64,000 bases of DNA from Arenibacter troitsensis (GCF_900177645.1 NZ_FXAO01000001.1:646712-710711); one strand, 5' to 3'. Shown: positions 16,337 to 26,842, counted from the first letter of the stretch. Translations and numbers: made by a program. Notes: generated from the sequence alone by a model not told the origin.

Positions 16337-16395
16337 TAAAAAATGGTTAATGGTTGTATTATGAGGGTAAAGATAATCGTTTGAATTAAAGCACG

Positions 16396-16572
16396 ATGAA
16401 TTTTAAGGTTAAAACAATAATTTTATGGAAATCCCTTATACCTCGTAGGTTGGATTTTGGTTCTATTGATTTTTGGCCCCAATTATTCACCTTTATTTAT
16501 GCGATTTTAATTTTAATTTTCCTTCAGAAAAGCCTTAGATGTATTATAAATATATTAAAATTTAGACAATAA
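16396..16572 (+). CDS. Small membrane protein, 58 aa
   Basis: An open frame from ATG 16396 to TAA 16570-16572. The N-half is basic and aromatic (KTIILWKSLIPRRLDFGSID), then a hydrophobic helix, FTFIYAILILIFL, and a basic tail, KSLRCIINILKFRQ. The stop codon touches the A-run of a strong terminator that points out of this gene, a layout expected of a genuine short transcript. It is divergent from the histidine kinase (59 bases) and convergent with secA. I do not recognise the family. Confidence 0.5.
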   Translation: MNFKVKTIILWKSLIPRRLDFGSIDFWPQLFTFIYAILILIFLQKSLRCIINILKFRQ

Positions 16573-16606
16573 AAAAGCGACGCCTTATAGGAGCGTCGCT
16601 TTTTTT
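16571..16606. terminator. Bidirectional intrinsic terminator (secA / 58-aa ORF)
   Basis: A 13-base stem (16571-16583 with 16593-16605) contains GCGACGC paired with GCGTCGC. It has a 9-base loop and A- and T-runs on either side. It ends secA on the minus strand and the small ORF on the plus strand. Confidence 0.93.
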
Positions 16607-16645
16607 AGTGTACAACTTTAACTATAAAGCTGTTGGGTATTTTGG

Positions 16646-19600
16646 CTAATCTTCTATAATTACCCATTCGCCTTTGTCCAAAAGTGGTTCAGCTTGTTTG
16701 TATTTGACCGTCTTGCTTTCGCCGGACATTACATTCTTTATAGTGACTCTTTCATTTCTCCCTATTTTGGCCTTTTCCCTTACAATGGTTTCGGTTACCT
16801 GTGGTCGTCCACCTTGAATCTGGCCTACAGCCCGGCTTTGGGCCGACATTTCATCACTGTTGGGAATTTCCTCCTTGGAGGTCTTTAAATTTTCCTTTGG
16901 CCTACGAATATTTCTAGCCTCTTGAATTTCCGGACTCTGAGTTGGTAGTTCTCCTTTAAACAAGAAAGAAACGATTTCTTTGTTCACCTTTTCAATCATT
17001 CCCTTGAAAAGTTCAAAAGCCTCAAATTTGTAAATCAATAAGGGGTCTTTTTGTTCATGTACGGCCAATTGGACAGATTGTTTTAATTCGTCCATTTTTC
17101 GTAGATGTGTTTTCCAGGAATCGTCAATGATAGCGAGGGAAATGTTCTTTTCAAAATCTGTTACCAATTGGTTGCCGTTACTTTCGTAGGCCTCCTGAAG
17201 ATTGGTAACCACATTCAAGGTTTTAATCCCATCTGTAAAGGGTACTACAATTCTTTCGAACTTATTGGCATTGTCTTCATATACCTTTTTTATGACCGGG
17301 AAGGCCGTGGCGGCATTTCGCTCCATTTTATCCTTGTAATGGGTATATGCCGTTTTGTATATAATATTGGCCATTTCCTGTACGCCCATTTTCCCAAATT
17401 CATTTTCGCTGATAGGGGAGGTGATGGAGAAATATTTTATAAGTTCAAATTCAAAGTTCTTATAGTCGCTGGCTGCCTTGTTGGTGTCTACAATTACCTC
17501 GCAAGTGTCATAGATCATATTGGCAATATCTACTTTCAGTCGCTCCCCTTGTAGGGCATGACGTCTTCTTTTGTAGACTACTTCCCTTTGGGCGTTCATA
17601 ACATCATCATATTCCAACAATCGCTTACGGACACCAAAATTGTTTTCCTCCACTTTCTTCTGGGCACGCTCAATAGATTTCGTCATCATGGAATGTTGAA
17701 TAACCTCGCCTTCTTCCAAGCCCATTTTATCCATCATTTTGGCTACCCTGTCCGATCCGAACAATCGCATAAGGTTGTCTTCCAAGGAAACATAGAATTG
17801 GGAGCTTCCCGGATCTCCCTGACGTCCGGATCTACCTCTAAGCTGTCTGTCTACCCTTCTCGAATCATGGCGTTCCGTTCCTACAATGGCCAAACCACCA
17901 GCTTTCTTTACTTCTTCACTTAATTTAATGTCGGTACCACGACCAGCCATGTTGGTAGCTATGGTCACCACACCGGCATTTCCGGCCTCGGCTACAATAT
18001 CCGCTTCCTTTTTGTGCAATTTGGCGTTAAGTACATTGTGAGGTACTTTCCTAATGGTCAGCATACGGGAAAGAAGTTCGGAAATTTCAACAGAGGTAGT
18101 ACCAATAAGTACCGGTCTTCCCGATTGTGATATTTTGGTAACCTCATCAATAATGGCATTGTATTTTTCGCGTTTGGTCTTATAGATCAAGTCTTGTCTA
18201 TCGTCTCGTGCAATAGGTCTGTTGGTAGGGATTTCCATCACGTCCAACTTGTATATTTCCCAAAATTCCCCTGCTTCGGTAACGGCTGTACCGGTCATCC
18301 CTGCCAGTTTACTGTACATCCTAAAATAGTTCTGTAAGGTTACGGTGGCAAAGGTTTGGGTCATGGCCTCGATCTTTACATTTTCCTTGGCTTCAATGGC
18401 TTGGTGCAATCCGTCAGAATAACGTCGGCCATCCATAATACGGCCCGTTTGCTCATCTACGATCATTACCTTGTTCTCCATAACTACATACTCCACATCC
18501 TTCTCAAAAAGTGTATATGCCTTTAAAAGTTGGTTCATGGTATGGATACGCTCACTTTTTATGGCAAAGTCCTTGAACAATTCCTCCTTTAATTCGGCTT
18601 CCTTGTTGATTTCAAGATCCTGACTTTCAATTTTGGCTATTTCATGGCCAATATCGGGCATTACAAAAAAGTCCTTGTCGCCATCCCCTGATAAATATTC
18701 AACTCCTTTTTCGGTAAGCTCTATCTGGTTGTTTTTTTCATCGATAACAAACCAAAGTTCTTCATCTACCTTCGGCATTTCACGGTTGTTATCTTGCATA
18801 TAAAAGTTCTCGGTCTTTTGAAGTAACTGTTTTACCCCTTCTTCACTCAAGAACTTTATTAAGGCTTTGTTTTTAGGAAGACCTCTGTGTACACGTAACA
18901 AAAGGAAACCACCTTCTTTGGTATCTCCTTCGGCAATCAATTTTTTGGCCTCGGCCAAAACTCCCGTCAAATAGGCTCTTTGTTTGTTGACAATGTCACC
19001 TACTTTGGGTTTCAGTTCATTAAATTCATGTCGATCCCCTTCCGGTACCGGACCTGAAATGATCAATGGGGTACGGGCGTCGTCTACTAGAACGGAATCC
19101 ACCTCATCCACAATGGCGTAATTATGGGGTCTTTGAACCAGGTCACTGGGGGTATGGGCCATATTGTCCCTAAGATAATCAAAGCCGAATTCATTGTTGG
19201 TGCCATAGGTAATATCCGCGTTATAGGCAGCCCTACGTCCGTCAGAATTGGGTTGGTGTTTGTCTATACAATCCACTGAAAGTCCGTGGAATTCGAATAT
19301 TGGTGCCATCCAGGCGCTATCCCTTTTGGCCAGATAATCGTTTACGGTAACCAGATGGGCTCCGTTTCCGGTTAACGCGTTTAAATAGAGGGGCAGGGTA
19401 GCTACTAAGGTCTTACCTTCCCCAGTTTGCATTTCTGCAATCTTTCCTTGGTGAAGGGCAATTCCCCCAATTAACTGAACGTCATAATGTACCATGTCCC
19501 AAGTAACTTGTTTGCCGGCGGCATCCCAGGAGTTTTTCCAAATGGCATTGTCGCCATCCAAAGTAACATAATCCTTTGAACCGGAAAGTAGCCTGTCGTA

Positions 19601-20005
19601 TTCGGAAGCCTTTACGGTAATGGTTTCATTATTGGCAAAGCGTTTTGCTGTTTCCTTGACAACGGCAAAGGCTTCGGGCAACATATCTGACAGGGCCTTT
19701 TCGGAAATGGTATATATTTCCCCTTTAAGTTTGTCTATATCCGCATAAATATCTTCGTTCTTGTCTATGTCTGCAGACTCCTTTACCTCTTTTAGCAACT
19801 TGTCTATTTGCTCATTGATCTCTTTGCAATCGTCTTTTATTTTATTTTTAAAAAAAGCAGTCTTTGCCCTAAGTTCATCGTGGCTTAATTTTTCCAAAGC
19901 CGCTTCGAACGATTTTATTTGATTGACCAAAGGTTGTAGGTCCTTGACATCTTTCTTTGATTTGTCCCCTACAAATACCTTTAATACTGAATTTAAAAAA
20001 CTCAT
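16646..20005 (-). CDS. secA: Protein translocase ATPase SecA
   Basis: The motor of the Sec preprotein translocase, about 1119 residues from the ATG at 20005 ([16 protein letters not shown]). Visible parts are Walker [46 protein letters not shown], and [14 protein letters not shown] (motif VI). The C-terminus ends GEWVIIED without the cysteine zinc tail of proteobacterial SecA, as is usual in Bacteroidetes. These SecAs also carry long acidic insertions, which explains the length. A 19-residue N-terminal extension is possible but unlikely. It is downstream of the DUF2795 gene but separated by a terminator. Confidence 0.96.
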   Translation of the reverse strand: MSFLNSVLKVFVGDKSKKDVKDLQPLVNQIKSFEAALEKLSHDELRAKTAFFKNKIKDDCKEINEQIDKLLKEVKESADIDKNEDIYADIDKLKGEIYTISEKALSDMLPEAFAVVKETAKRFANNETITVKASEYDRLLSGSKDYVTLDGDNAIWKNSWDAAGKQVTWDMVHYDVQLIGGIALHQGKIAEMQTGEGKTLVATLPLYLNALTGNGAHLVTVNDYLAKRDSAWMAPIFEFHGLSVDCIDKHQPNSDGRRAAYNADITYGTNNEFGFDYLRDNMAHTPSDLVQRPHNYAIVDEVDSVLVDDARTPLIISGPVPEGDRHEFNELKPKVGDIVNKQRAYLTGVLAEAKKLIAEGDTKEGGFLLLRVHRGLPKNKALIKFLSEEGVKQLLQKTENFYMQDNNREMPKVDEELWFVIDEKNNQIELTEKGVEYLSGDGDKDFFVMPDIGHEIAKIESQDLEINKEAELKEELFKDFAIKSERIHTMNQLLKAYTLFEKDVEYVVMENKVMIVDEQTGRIMDGRRYSDGLHQAIEAKENVKIEAMTQTFATVTLQNYFRMYSKLAGMTGTAVTEAGEFWEIYKLDVMEIPTNRPIARDDRQDLIYKTKREKYNAIIDEVTKISQSGRPVLIGTTSVEISELLSRMLTIRKVPHNVLNAKLHKKEADIVAEAGNAGVVTIATNMAGRGTDIKLSEEVKKAGGLAIVGTERHDSRRVDRQLRGRSGRQGDPGSSQFYVSLEDNLMRLFGSDRVAKMMDKMGLEEGEVIQHSMMTKSIERAQKKVEENNFGVRKRLLEYDDVMNAQREVVYKRRRHALQGERLKVDIANMIYDTCEVIVDTNKAASDYKNFEFELIKYFSITSPISENEFGKMGVQEMANIIYKTAYTHYKDKMERNAATAFPVIKKVYEDNANKFERIVVPFTDGIKTLNVVTNLQEAYESNGNQLVTDFEKNISLAIIDDSWKTHLRKMDELKQSVQLAVHEQKDPLLIYKFEAFELFKGMIEKVNKEIVSFLFKGELPTQSPEIQEARNIRRPKENLKTSKEEIPNSDEMSAQSRAVGQIQGGRPQVTETIVREKAKIGRNERVTIKNVMSGESKTVKYKQAEPLLDKGEWVIIED

Positions 20006-20130
20006 AATGATTTTCGTTATTAATGAAAGACTTGGTAAAAGCCTTTTCCAATGTATGTGCACAAAATATTCTGGTTGGCACGTGCAATGCCATCTTTTGG
20101 AGATTAGATTTCCAACATCAAAATTACGTA

Positions 20131-20158
20131 AAAAAAAAGCCTCATAAGAGACTTTTTT
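20131..20158 (-). terminator. Terminator of the DUF2795 gene
   Basis: On the minus strand, AAGTCTC and GAGGCTT arms around TTAT are followed by eight Ts. The stem has one mismatch. It separates the DUF2795 gene from secA, so secA needs its own promoter. Confidence 0.65.
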
Positions 20159-20178
20159 GTTGAAATTCCGTTAATATT

Positions 20179-20403
20179 TTAATACTCGTCCTCGTTCCAA
20201 AGATAGTCTTCTTCCGTGGGATAGTCTGGCCAAATCTCTTCGATTGATTCATAAATTTCCCCTCCTTCTTCCTCCATGGACTGTAGGTTTTCTACAACCT
20301 CCAAAGGTGCACCGGTTCTAATTGAGTAATCTATCAATTCGTCTTTTGTTGCGGGCCAGGGCGCATCGCTTAGATAGGATGCTAATTCTAATGTCCAATA
20401 CAT
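20179..20403 (-). CDS. DUF2795 family protein, 74 aa
   Basis: A small acidic protein matching DUF2795: LASYLSDAPWPATKDELIDYSIRTGAPLEVVENLQ, then a strongly acidic tail ending EEDYLWNEDEY. In Flavobacteriaceae it regularly precedes secA. The function is unknown. The N-half resembles small helical nucleic-acid-binding domains, but no evidence of binding is visible here. Confidence 0.85.
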   Translation of the reverse strand: MYWTLELASYLSDAPWPATKDELIDYSIRTGAPLEVVENLQSMEEEGGEIYESIEEIWPDYPTEEDYLWNEDEY

Positions 20404-20540
20404 CGTAATTATTTATTTTTTAATATTTTGCAAAAGTAATTTTTAAACTGAAACTGCCAAGTTTTTTTGCGAAAAATTCAACCAAATCTCAATTACTTTT
20501 AACGCTTTAATAATTTGATAACGAAGAATTAACGAATTTA

Positions 20541-21116
20541 TTAGTACTTCTTCTCCGGAATCCACTTTATTTCCTCGGCTTCAACATCATAGGACAATTT
20601 TCGTGCCAATACAAAGAGAAAATCGGAAAGTCTGTTTATGTAGGTTAATAGAATGGGGTCTACAGGCTCAAAATCGTTTAATTGCGACACTAGACGCTCC
20701 GCCCTACGGCATATAGTCCTTCCAATATGACAATATGACACTGTTGTATGCCCTCCTGGCAAAATAAAATGGGTCATAGGGGGCAGCTGCTGTTCCATCA
20801 GGTCTATTTCCTTCTCTAGAAGGTCTATATCATCGGTATCAATCTTAGGAATATTTAAACGGTCCTTTCCACTTTTTAGTTTTTCCTTCTTGGGGTCGAT
20901 TGCCAATAAGGCTCCAATTGTAAATAGTTTTTCTTGAATTTTAATCAATATCTTCTTAGAGGATTCCCCTATTGGCTGGTCCCTTATTAAACCAACCCAA
21001 GAATTGAGTTCGTCCAAGGTGCCGTAACTTTCAATTCGGATGTGATGTTTCGGTACCCGGGTACCTCCAAAAAGACCTGTTGTGCCATCATCCCCAGTCT
21101 TGGTGTATATTTTCAT
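20541..21116 (-). CDS. Cob(I)alamin adenosyltransferase, PduO type
   Basis: Transfers the adenosyl group of ATP to cob(I)alamin to form adenosylcobalamin. 191 residues. The nucleotide loop is YTKTGDDGTTGLFGG (residues 4-18), and YGTLDELNSWVGL and TICRRAERLV are the family's signature helices. It forms a trimeric helical bundle in the cytosol. No cobalamin biosynthesis or B12-dependent enzyme lies nearby, so it probably supports salvaged B12. It is likely the first gene of its own transcript. Confidence 0.92.
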   Translation of the reverse strand: MKIYTKTGDDGTTGLFGGTRVPKHHIRIESYGTLDELNSWVGLIRDQPIGESSKKILIKIQEKLFTIGALLAIDPKKEKLKSGKDRLNIPKIDTDDIDLLEKEIDLMEQQLPPMTHFILPGGHTTVSYCHIGRTICRRAERLVSQLNDFEPVDPILLTYINRLSDFLFVLARKLSYDVEAEEIKWIPEKKY

Positions 21117-21212
21117 GCCGGTCTATGTGTATTATTGGGTGCTATTAATAATTATATGGGTACTAGGAAAGGTCGAGACTAAGTTTTGTTTTGGTGCAAG
21201 TCTTTTATAGTT

Positions 21213-21368
21213 TTATCCTTGATCGTTGGACTTGCTTCTATCCTCCCGCTTATAATCTTCCATAAATTTCCTGGATTTTCTGTCTCTGGTTCTTCTTTTG
21301 GTAAATCCTTGGGCAACAAAGAAAATAACTCCAAGAACGGCAAGTACTATGTAAATGATGTAGTCCAT
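21213..21368 (-). CDS. Small membrane protein, 51 aa
   Basis: Starting at the ATG at 21368: MDYIIYIVLAVLGVIFFVAQ forms one helix, followed by a strongly basic tail, KRRTRDRKSRKFMEDYKRED. A longer frame from 21473 would overlap the neighbouring gene's 3' end and add an unlikely basic leader. It lies 46 bases after the gene at 21415-21921, in the same direction, within what looks like an operon with ABC-F. The function is unknown. Confidence 0.6.
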   Translation of the reverse strand: MDYIIYIVLAVLGVIFFVAQGFTKRRTRDRKSRKFMEDYKREDRSKSNDQG

Positions 21369-21414
21369 CGGTCGTGTTTTTATGAATTTCTTTATCTCCC
21401 TTAAAAATACGGGT

Positions 21415-21921
21415 TTAAATCCGAATCTTAAAATGCTCCTTGGCTTGTTCCCTTCTAAAAAATACCAGTCCACAATAAAATAGGTCCATGGTGACCTTTA
21501 CCCGATTCAATTCTTTTATACTTTCCCATAATTTGTGGGTGTTCTCCGTTTGGTATATCCCATTTACCAAAACCACGGTGTCGTTGGTAATACTATTATT
21601 GTCAACAATAAACTTCTCAATGGTTTCCCTTTGAAATTTATCAATATAAATTAATTGATTGGAAGTGTTGGTGAAGGATACGCCTTTAATGTTTTTCGTT
21701 ATTTCTTTTTCCAAAGCAATATTGGAAGGGATCAATTGTACTTCGGCTATTTCAAAATAGGCAATTGTTTTTAATAGAATATTTTGGGATTTGGATGTTT
21801 TAAAATGAGGGGATGCGTATAGACATTTGGTTATAAACCGGTAGACGAAGGGGGAATGTACCCCATGCTGGTTGTTTGATAACAGCTGGAACTTTATAAA
21901 TGCAAATAACCTAGATAACAT
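21415..21921 (-). CDS. Hypothetical protein, methyltransferase-like remnant (168 aa)
   Basis: The start at 21921 gives MLSRLFAFIKFQLLSNNQHGVHSPFVYRFITKCLY. The NxHGxHSPFVY opening is common in a Bacteroidetes family annotated as class I SAM-dependent methyltransferases. I see no clear GxGxG SAM motif here: the middle reads LKTIAYFEIAEVQLIPSNIALEKE, so the enzyme may be degenerate or a divergent member. The C-half has YIDKFQRETIEKF and VVLVNGIYQT, typical of that fold's later strands. The longer frame starting at 22086 would overlap ABC-F by about 140 bases and is rejected. Confidence 0.65.
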   Translation of the reverse strand: MLSRLFAFIKFQLLSNNQHGVHSPFVYRFITKCLYASPHFKTSKSQNILLKTIAYFEIAEVQLIPSNIALEKEITKNIKGVSFTNTSNQLIYIDKFQRETIEKFIVDNNSITNDTVVLVNGIYQTENTHKLWESIKELNRVKVTMDLFYCGLVFFRREQAKEHFKIRI

Positions 21922-21943
21922 CTTATACTTTGTTGGACAGGAT

Positions 21944-23824
21944 TTATTCATCCATGGACATGGAAAGCTCGAACCACCTTTCCGTTTTTTCTTCAATAGC
22001 CTCCGTAATTTCCTTGAGTTGGATGGACAATTTGGAAATCTCATCACCGGAAAGTGTACTGTCCGCGAATTTATTCTGGATTTCAAGCTTTTGGGATTCT
22101 AGTTTTTGGATTTCCTTTTCCAATTGTCGGTACTCTTTTTGTTCCAAAAACGAAAGCTTTTTTCCCGTTTCTTCTTCTTTCCAAGAATTCTTGGTATTTT
22201 TTACTTCATTGGCTTTTTCCTTGGATGCCTTGTTTTCTTGTATATTACTGTCCTCATAAGTTCTGAAATCGGAATAGTTGCCTGGGAAGTCCTCAATTTC
22301 CGCATTTCCCCTAAAAACAAAGAGGTGATCCACGATCTTGTCCATAAAATAACGGTCGTGGGAAACTACCAAAAGACAGCCCGGGAAGTCGAGCAGAAAA
22401 CTTTCCAACACGTTCAGTGTTACAATGTCCAGATCGTTGGTAGGTTCATCCAGGATCAAAAAATTTGGATTTTGTATTAAAACGGTGCATAGATAAAGGC
22501 GTTTGCGTTCCCCTCCACTTAATTTTTCCACAAAATCATATTGCTTCTTACGGTCGAAAAGAAAACGTTCCAAAAGTTGTTGGGCGGAAATTTGTTTTCC
22601 CTTCATCAAAGGAATGTAATCCCCAAATTCCCGGATAACATCTATTACTTTCTGACCTTCCTTAATGGTAATTCCCTTTTGGGTGTAATAACCAAACTTA
22701 ATGGTTTCTCCAATCACTACCTTGCCGCTGTCCGGTTGCACGGTACCGCTCAGAATATTTAAAAAGGTAGATTTTCCTGTGCCGTTTTTTCCTATGATGC
22801 CAATACGTTCCCCCTTTAGAAAATTATATTCAAATTTGTCCAGAATGGGTTTGTTGGGGAAGGATTTGGATATTTTATGGAGCTCTACAATTTTGCTCCC
22901 CATACGTTCCATATTAATTTCCAGCTGCACCTCGTGTTCCTTTCTACGTTGGCTTGCCTTTTCCTTTATGGTGTGAAAATCGTCGATTCTGGATTTTGAT
23001 TTGGTAGTCCGTGCTTTGGGCTGTCTGCGCATCCAGTCCAGTTCTTTCTTGAACAGTATTTTGGATTTGTGCTGTTCTACGGCCTCCTGTTCCAAACGGG
23101 CTTCTTTCTTTTCCAGATAATAGGAATAGTTGCCCTTATAGGAATACAACTGCCCATTATCCAGTTCAATGATTTCATTGCAGACTCGTTCCAGAAAATA
23201 TCTATCGTGGGTAACCATGAAGAGGGTCATATTCTCCTTGGCGAAATACTGTTCCAGCCACTCTATCATTTCAAGGTCCAAATGGTTGGTAGGTTCATCC
23301 AAAATAAGCAGGTCCGGCCTATTGATCAAGGCATTGGCCAATGCCAATCGTTTCTTTTGTCCCCCCGATAGTAAACCTACCTTTACATTTAGATCTTCCA
23401 ATTTTAATTTGAACAGGATCTGCTTGTATTGTGTTTCAAAATCCCATGCGTCATAGCGTTCCATAGCTTCAAAGGCCTTTTGGTAGGCATCTGCATCTTC
23501 TGGATCCAAAAGGGCATGTTCGTAGTTTTGGATAACCTTTAAAACCTCGTTGTCCGAAGCAAAGATGGTTTCCTCCACGGTTAATTTTGGATCTAGGTCC
23601 GGTTCTTGTTCCAAAAATGAAATTCGAATTCCCTTACGACTATTTATTTGGCCACTGTCCGACGAATCCTTGCCGGATAGTATGTTTAGGATGGAAGTCT
23701 TTCCGCTACCATTTTTTGCAATTAGCGCAATTTTTTGATCCTTGTTGATGCCAAAGGAAATATTTGAAAAAAGTGATAACTCGCCAAATGATTTGGATAT
23801 ATTTTCTACAGTAAGTAGGTTCAT
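21944..23824 (-). CDS. ABC-F family ATPase, Uup-like
   Basis: A soluble 626-residue protein with two ATP-binding cassettes and no membrane domain. Walker A sites are AKNGSGKTS (about 35-43) and GKNGTGKSTF. Signatures are LSGGQKKRLALA and LSGGERKRLYL, each followed by LILDEPTNHLDL or LILDEPTNDLDI. The linker has the conserved arginine/lysine-rich RRQPKARTTKSKSRID. A C-terminal coiled coil (about 540-626, LEKEIQKLESQKLEIQ) is typical of Uup. ABC-F proteins act on the ribosome, and Uup also affects transposon excision. It is 8 bases after the DUF4105 gene, in an operon. Confidence 0.92.
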   Translation of the reverse strand: MNLLTVENISKSFGELSLFSNISFGINKDQKIALIAKNGSGKTSILNILSGKDSSDSGQINSRKGIRISFLEQEPDLDPKLTVEETIFASDNEVLKVIQNYEHALLDPEDADAYQKAFEAMERYDAWDFETQYKQILFKLKLEDLNVKVGLLSGGQKKRLALANALINRPDLLILDEPTNHLDLEMIEWLEQYFAKENMTLFMVTHDRYFLERVCNEIIELDNGQLYSYKGNYSYYLEKKEARLEQEAVEQHKSKILFKKELDWMRRQPKARTTKSKSRIDDFHTIKEKASQRRKEHEVQLEINMERMGSKIVELHKISKSFPNKPILDKFEYNFLKGERIGIIGKNGTGKSTFLNILSGTVQPDSGKVVIGETIKFGYYTQKGITIKEGQKVIDVIREFGDYIPLMKGKQISAQQLLERFLFDRKKQYDFVEKLSGGERKRLYLCTVLIQNPNFLILDEPTNDLDIVTLNVLESFLLDFPGCLLVVSHDRYFMDKIVDHLFVFRGNAEIEDFPGNYSDFRTYEDSNIQENKASKEKANEVKNTKNSWKEEETGKKLSFLEQKEYRQLEKEIQKLESQKLEIQNKFADSTLSGDEISKLSIQLKEITEAIEEKTERWFELSMSMDE

Positions 23825-23832
23825 CTAAGGTA

Positions 23833-25017
23833 TTATTTTAAACTGATGTGTTGTTGGAAATACTTCCATAAAAAAAGATATCTTGCGCCAAGCATCATCC
23901 AGAGGGGAACGGCCAAGGGGGAGAACACCTGTACATTAAATATGGCCAATACAATGGTTGCTCCCAATAATCCAAGTAGAATTAACAAGTATGTGGGCAT
24001 CCAACTCGGAATGTTCTTCTTTTGAACAATGATAAAGCCAATAATTAGATTCAACGGAAATACCCAAAGGATATTGAAGTTGTTTGCGGTAGCGGTATGG
24101 TCTGTAAAAAACCATAGGAAAACCAGTAGCGCTCCGGCCAGCCCCGAAACAAAAAATAGTATGGAATCCAAGATCCTACTTCTGGTATGATTTTTATAGT
24201 CGATATAGGTAATGGTAAGAACAAACAATAATATTGCCAATATCCAAAATAGGGGAGAGGCTAGAAAGTATCCCTTATCCTCCTTTTTTAAGGAAGTTAA
24301 AATGGTTCTGTCCCTTATTACCAGATTATGTTCGGATAGGGTAGTATTGCCTAATTGTTCCATTACATATATAGGTAAAAACATATGTTCCTTAACCGTA
24401 GCTGTTCTGTCTATTACAGACCCCAAGGCCAAATCTATCCCGAAACTGGACCAAGAATTGGTAATTAGGTTTTGGTGTATAAGCTGCCTGAAGGTGTAGT
24501 TTTTTTCCAAATGCCCCTCATTATAATGCAGGTTTTTACCTAAGGCCTCTTGCAGGACATCCCCTATTTTGGTGGCGCAATTGTTGAAAAAGAAATCGTA
24601 TTTGTAATCCCTATTTTCTGGGCGATAATTGTTTTCCAAAAATTGGAACAATTCATTCTTTGCTGTAGGGGCAAGTTGCAAGAGTTGTTCTTTTACCCAT
24701 CTATTTTCCATTTCATAGGCATACAAAAAATTGGGCATATTTTGCTTGCTTAAAGAATAGTATAATTTACCCATGGCAAATTCCACGTAAAACATGGGCG
24801 GGTCAAAATTAAAAGTCCCATAATTGTACACCCAGTCTATTCCCTGGGAGGGATCTTGGATTCTAAAAGCGCTATGGCCAAAAGTGGTGTATAGGTCGCT
24901 GCCAGAGCCACAGGTTAAAACGCTTATTTGTGATTCGGGAGATAATTCCCTAACCTGTGCGGTTCCGTGGAACATCAGGCCCAAAAAAAATGCAATAAAA
25001 AGAATTCTTATGCTCAT
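23833..25017 (-). CDS. Lnb-like DUF4105 membrane protein
   Basis: 394 residues. A signal/anchor (1-20) leads to a periplasmic N-domain (about 25-230) of the DUF4105/Lnb family. The candidate catalytic pair is His48 in TFGHSAFRI and Cys147 in FFNNCATKI. The C-half has about five transmembrane helices (250-385). Lnb proteins are described as N-acylating lipoproteins in Bacteroidetes, which lack Lnt. That function is carried over from the family, not shown here. It heads an operon with ABC-F. PssA on the opposite strand starts about 200 bases away. Confidence 0.83.
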   Translation of the reverse strand: MSIRILFIAFFLGLMFHGTAQVRELSPESQISVLTCGSGSDLYTTFGHSAFRIQDPSQGIDWVYNYGTFNFDPPMFYVEFAMGKLYYSLSKQNMPNFLYAYEMENRWVKEQLLQLAPTAKNELFQFLENNYRPENRDYKYDFFFNNCATKIGDVLQEALGKNLHYNEGHLEKNYTFRQLIHQNLITNSWSSFGIDLALGSVIDRTATVKEHMFLPIYVMEQLGNTTLSEHNLVIRDRTILTSLKKEDKGYFLASPLFWILAILLFVLTITYIDYKNHTRSRILDSILFFVSGLAGALLVFLWFFTDHTATANNFNILWVFPLNLIIGFIIVQKKNIPSWMPTYLLILLGLLGATIVLAIFNVQVFSPLAVPLWMMLGARYLFLWKYFQQHISLK

Positions 25018-25215
25018 ATTCTATTGGGAGCCACTATTTTTTGAAATTACCAACGCAAATATCGAATAATTTATAGGATTTAAGTATGATAGTACAAGCT
25101 ATTATAAAAAACGGGATATATTTTAACAGCATTTTTTAATAAATGGTATTTTTACATGATGGCACCTAATTTGCAATGTGCAATTGATGGTGAAAAACCA
25201 AGTAAAATAAGACCT

Positions 25216-25971
25216 ATGAAGCGCCATATTCCTAATATTATAACCTTGTTAAATGTTTTTTGTGGTTGTATCGCCACCGTGTTTGCGGTTTTGAACAAGT
25301 TGGAGGTGGCTGCCTTCTTTGTCTTTTTGGGAATTTTTTTTGATTTTTTTGATGGATTGGCTGCAAGGGCCTTGAACGTGAGAAGTGAGTTGGGGCTGCA
25401 ATTGGACTCCCTTGCCGATGTAATTACTAGTGGGTTGGTGCCCGGTATAGTAATGTTTCAGCTGTTGAGTATGTCCTATAGCGGAGGATGGAACATTGGT
25501 CTTCAACCAGATTCGCCCGAGACCATGCATTGGGGGGCATTCGACATTCCCTTGATTCCTTTTTTTGGGTTTTTGATTACCCTGGCCTCCGCCTATCGCT
25601 TGGCAAAATTTAATCTGGATGAAAATCAGGTTTCCTCTTTTGTGGGACTCCCTACCCCTGCCAATGCCTTGCTGATACTTTCCTTTCCCTTAATATTGCT
25701 TTATCACAACAATGATTTTTTAAATACCATAATCCTGAATAAATGGTTCTTGATAGGGACAACGCTATTGAGTTCGTATCTGTTAAATGCCAATATTGGT
25801 TTATTTGCCCTGAAATTTAAAAATTGGAGTTTTAGGGATAATGCCCTGCGCTATATTTTTATCGTAGTGAGTTTTGTGCTGATCCTCACCATGAAATTTA
25901 TGGCTATTCCGGGCATAATAGCTTTTTATATTATAAGTTCTATGGTGAATAACTTAAAAACACCAAAATAG
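25216..25971 (+). CDS. pssA: CDP-diacylglycerol--serine O-phosphatidyltransferase
   Basis: Makes phosphatidylserine, the precursor of phosphatidylethanolamine. About 251 residues with 6-7 membrane helices. The CDP-alcohol phosphotransferase motif DG-x2-AR-x8-G-x3-D-x3-D is complete in FDGLAARALNVRSELG and the following LQLDSLAD. I prefer the ATG at 25216 (MKRHIPNIITLLN), which matches the family start. A frame from 25156 adds 20 residues but would begin next to a TATTTTTA box (25147-25154) that looks like the promoter. It is divergent from DUF4105. Confidence 0.92.
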   Translation: MKRHIPNIITLLNVFCGCIATVFAVLNKLEVAAFFVFLGIFFDFFDGLAARALNVRSELGLQLDSLADVITSGLVPGIVMFQLLSMSYSGGWNIGLQPDSPETMHWGAFDIPLIPFFGFLITLASAYRLAKFNLDENQVSSFVGLPTPANALLILSFPLILLYHNNDFLNTIILNKWFLIGTTLLSSYLLNANIGLFALKFKNWSFRDNALRYIFIVVSFVLILTMKFMAIPGIIAFYIISSMVNNLKTPK

Positions 25972-26101
25972 GATTGATTACTTATGCATTTGGATCGACC
26001 TCAAAGTGGTGTGCCCCATCAATTACGGACTAAAAAAAATGGGTTCAACTTGGGAAGTATTGTTGCTTGTGACAATTTATGGTCACGGGGATTTGCTGTA
26101 T

Positions 26102-26842
26102 TTAAAAATCCAATTTCTTTCTACGAAGCTCAAAATTCTGACCTAAATAAACCTTTCTTACCATTTCATCCGCAGCCAAGTCTTCGGGAATCCCGGATTT
26201 AAGGATGCCCCCTTCAAACATAAGGTAGGAGCGCTCCGTAATTGCCAAAGTTTCCTGAACGTTGTGGTCTGTAATTAGAATACCGATATTCTTATTTTTA
26301 AGTTGGGCCACTATTCTCTGAATATCTTCAACGGCCACGGGGTCTACTCCAGCGAAAGGTTCGTCCAACAAGATAAATTTCGGATCCGTTGCCAAGGCCC
26401 TTGCAATTTCCGTACGCCTTCTTTCGCCACCCGACAAAAGATCGCCACGGTTCTTGCGAATATGTCCCAGGCCAAATTCTTCAATGAGCGATTCCATTTT
26501 CATTAGCTGCTCCTTCTTGCTCAATTTGGTCAACTGAAGCACGCTCAGAATGTTTTGTTCTATACTCAATTTTCTAAATACAGAGGCTTCCTGGGCCAAA
26601 TATCCAATACCATTTTGCGCTCTCTTGTACATAGGGAAGCGCGTAATTTCCATTTTATCCAGATATATATTTCCTCCATTGGGTTTTATCAACCCCACTA
26701 TCATATAGAAAGATGTTGTTTTTCCGGCGCCATTGGGCCCTAATAAACCAACGATCTCTCCTTGGTTTACTTCCAATGAAATTCCTTTAACTACTTGACG
26801 CCCTCGATAGGACTTCATTATGTTATCTGCTCTTAGCTTCAT
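26102..26842 (-). CDS. lptB: LPS export ATP-binding protein LptB
   Basis: The ATPase of the LptB2FG transporter that moves lipopolysaccharide to the outer membrane. 246 residues. Walker [12 protein letters not shown] (about 36-46), signature [16 protein letters not shown], Walker [13 protein letters not shown], and the switch histidine in [11 protein letters not shown]. The PFAGVDP and DHNVQETL forms are diagnostic of LptB. It lies downstream of kdsD-tatC-AhpD-like, with 63 bases between it and the AhpD-like gene. kdsD supplies KDO for the same LPS. Confidence 0.95.
   Translation of the reverse strand: MKLRADNIMKSYRGRQVVKGISLEVNQGEIVGLLGPNGAGKTTSFYMIVGLIKPNGGNIYLDKMEITRFPMYKRAQNGIGYLAQEASVFRKLSIEQNILSVLQLTKLSKKEQLMKMESLIEEFGLGHIRKNRGDLLSGGERRRTEIARALATDPKFILLDEPFAGVDPVAVEDIQRIVAQLKNKNIGILITDHNVQETLAITERSYLMFEGGILKSGIPEDLAADEMVRKVYLGQNFELRRKKLDF

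Noticed and set aside
21415-22086. Long N-terminal extension of the methyltransferase-like gene
   Set aside because: It would overlap ABC-F by about 140 bases. The basic leader is the ABC-F C-terminal coiled coil read in another frame.
25984-26202. Plus-strand open frame of 72 codons after pssA
   Set aside because: Overlaps lptB, has no family signs and an unusual composition.
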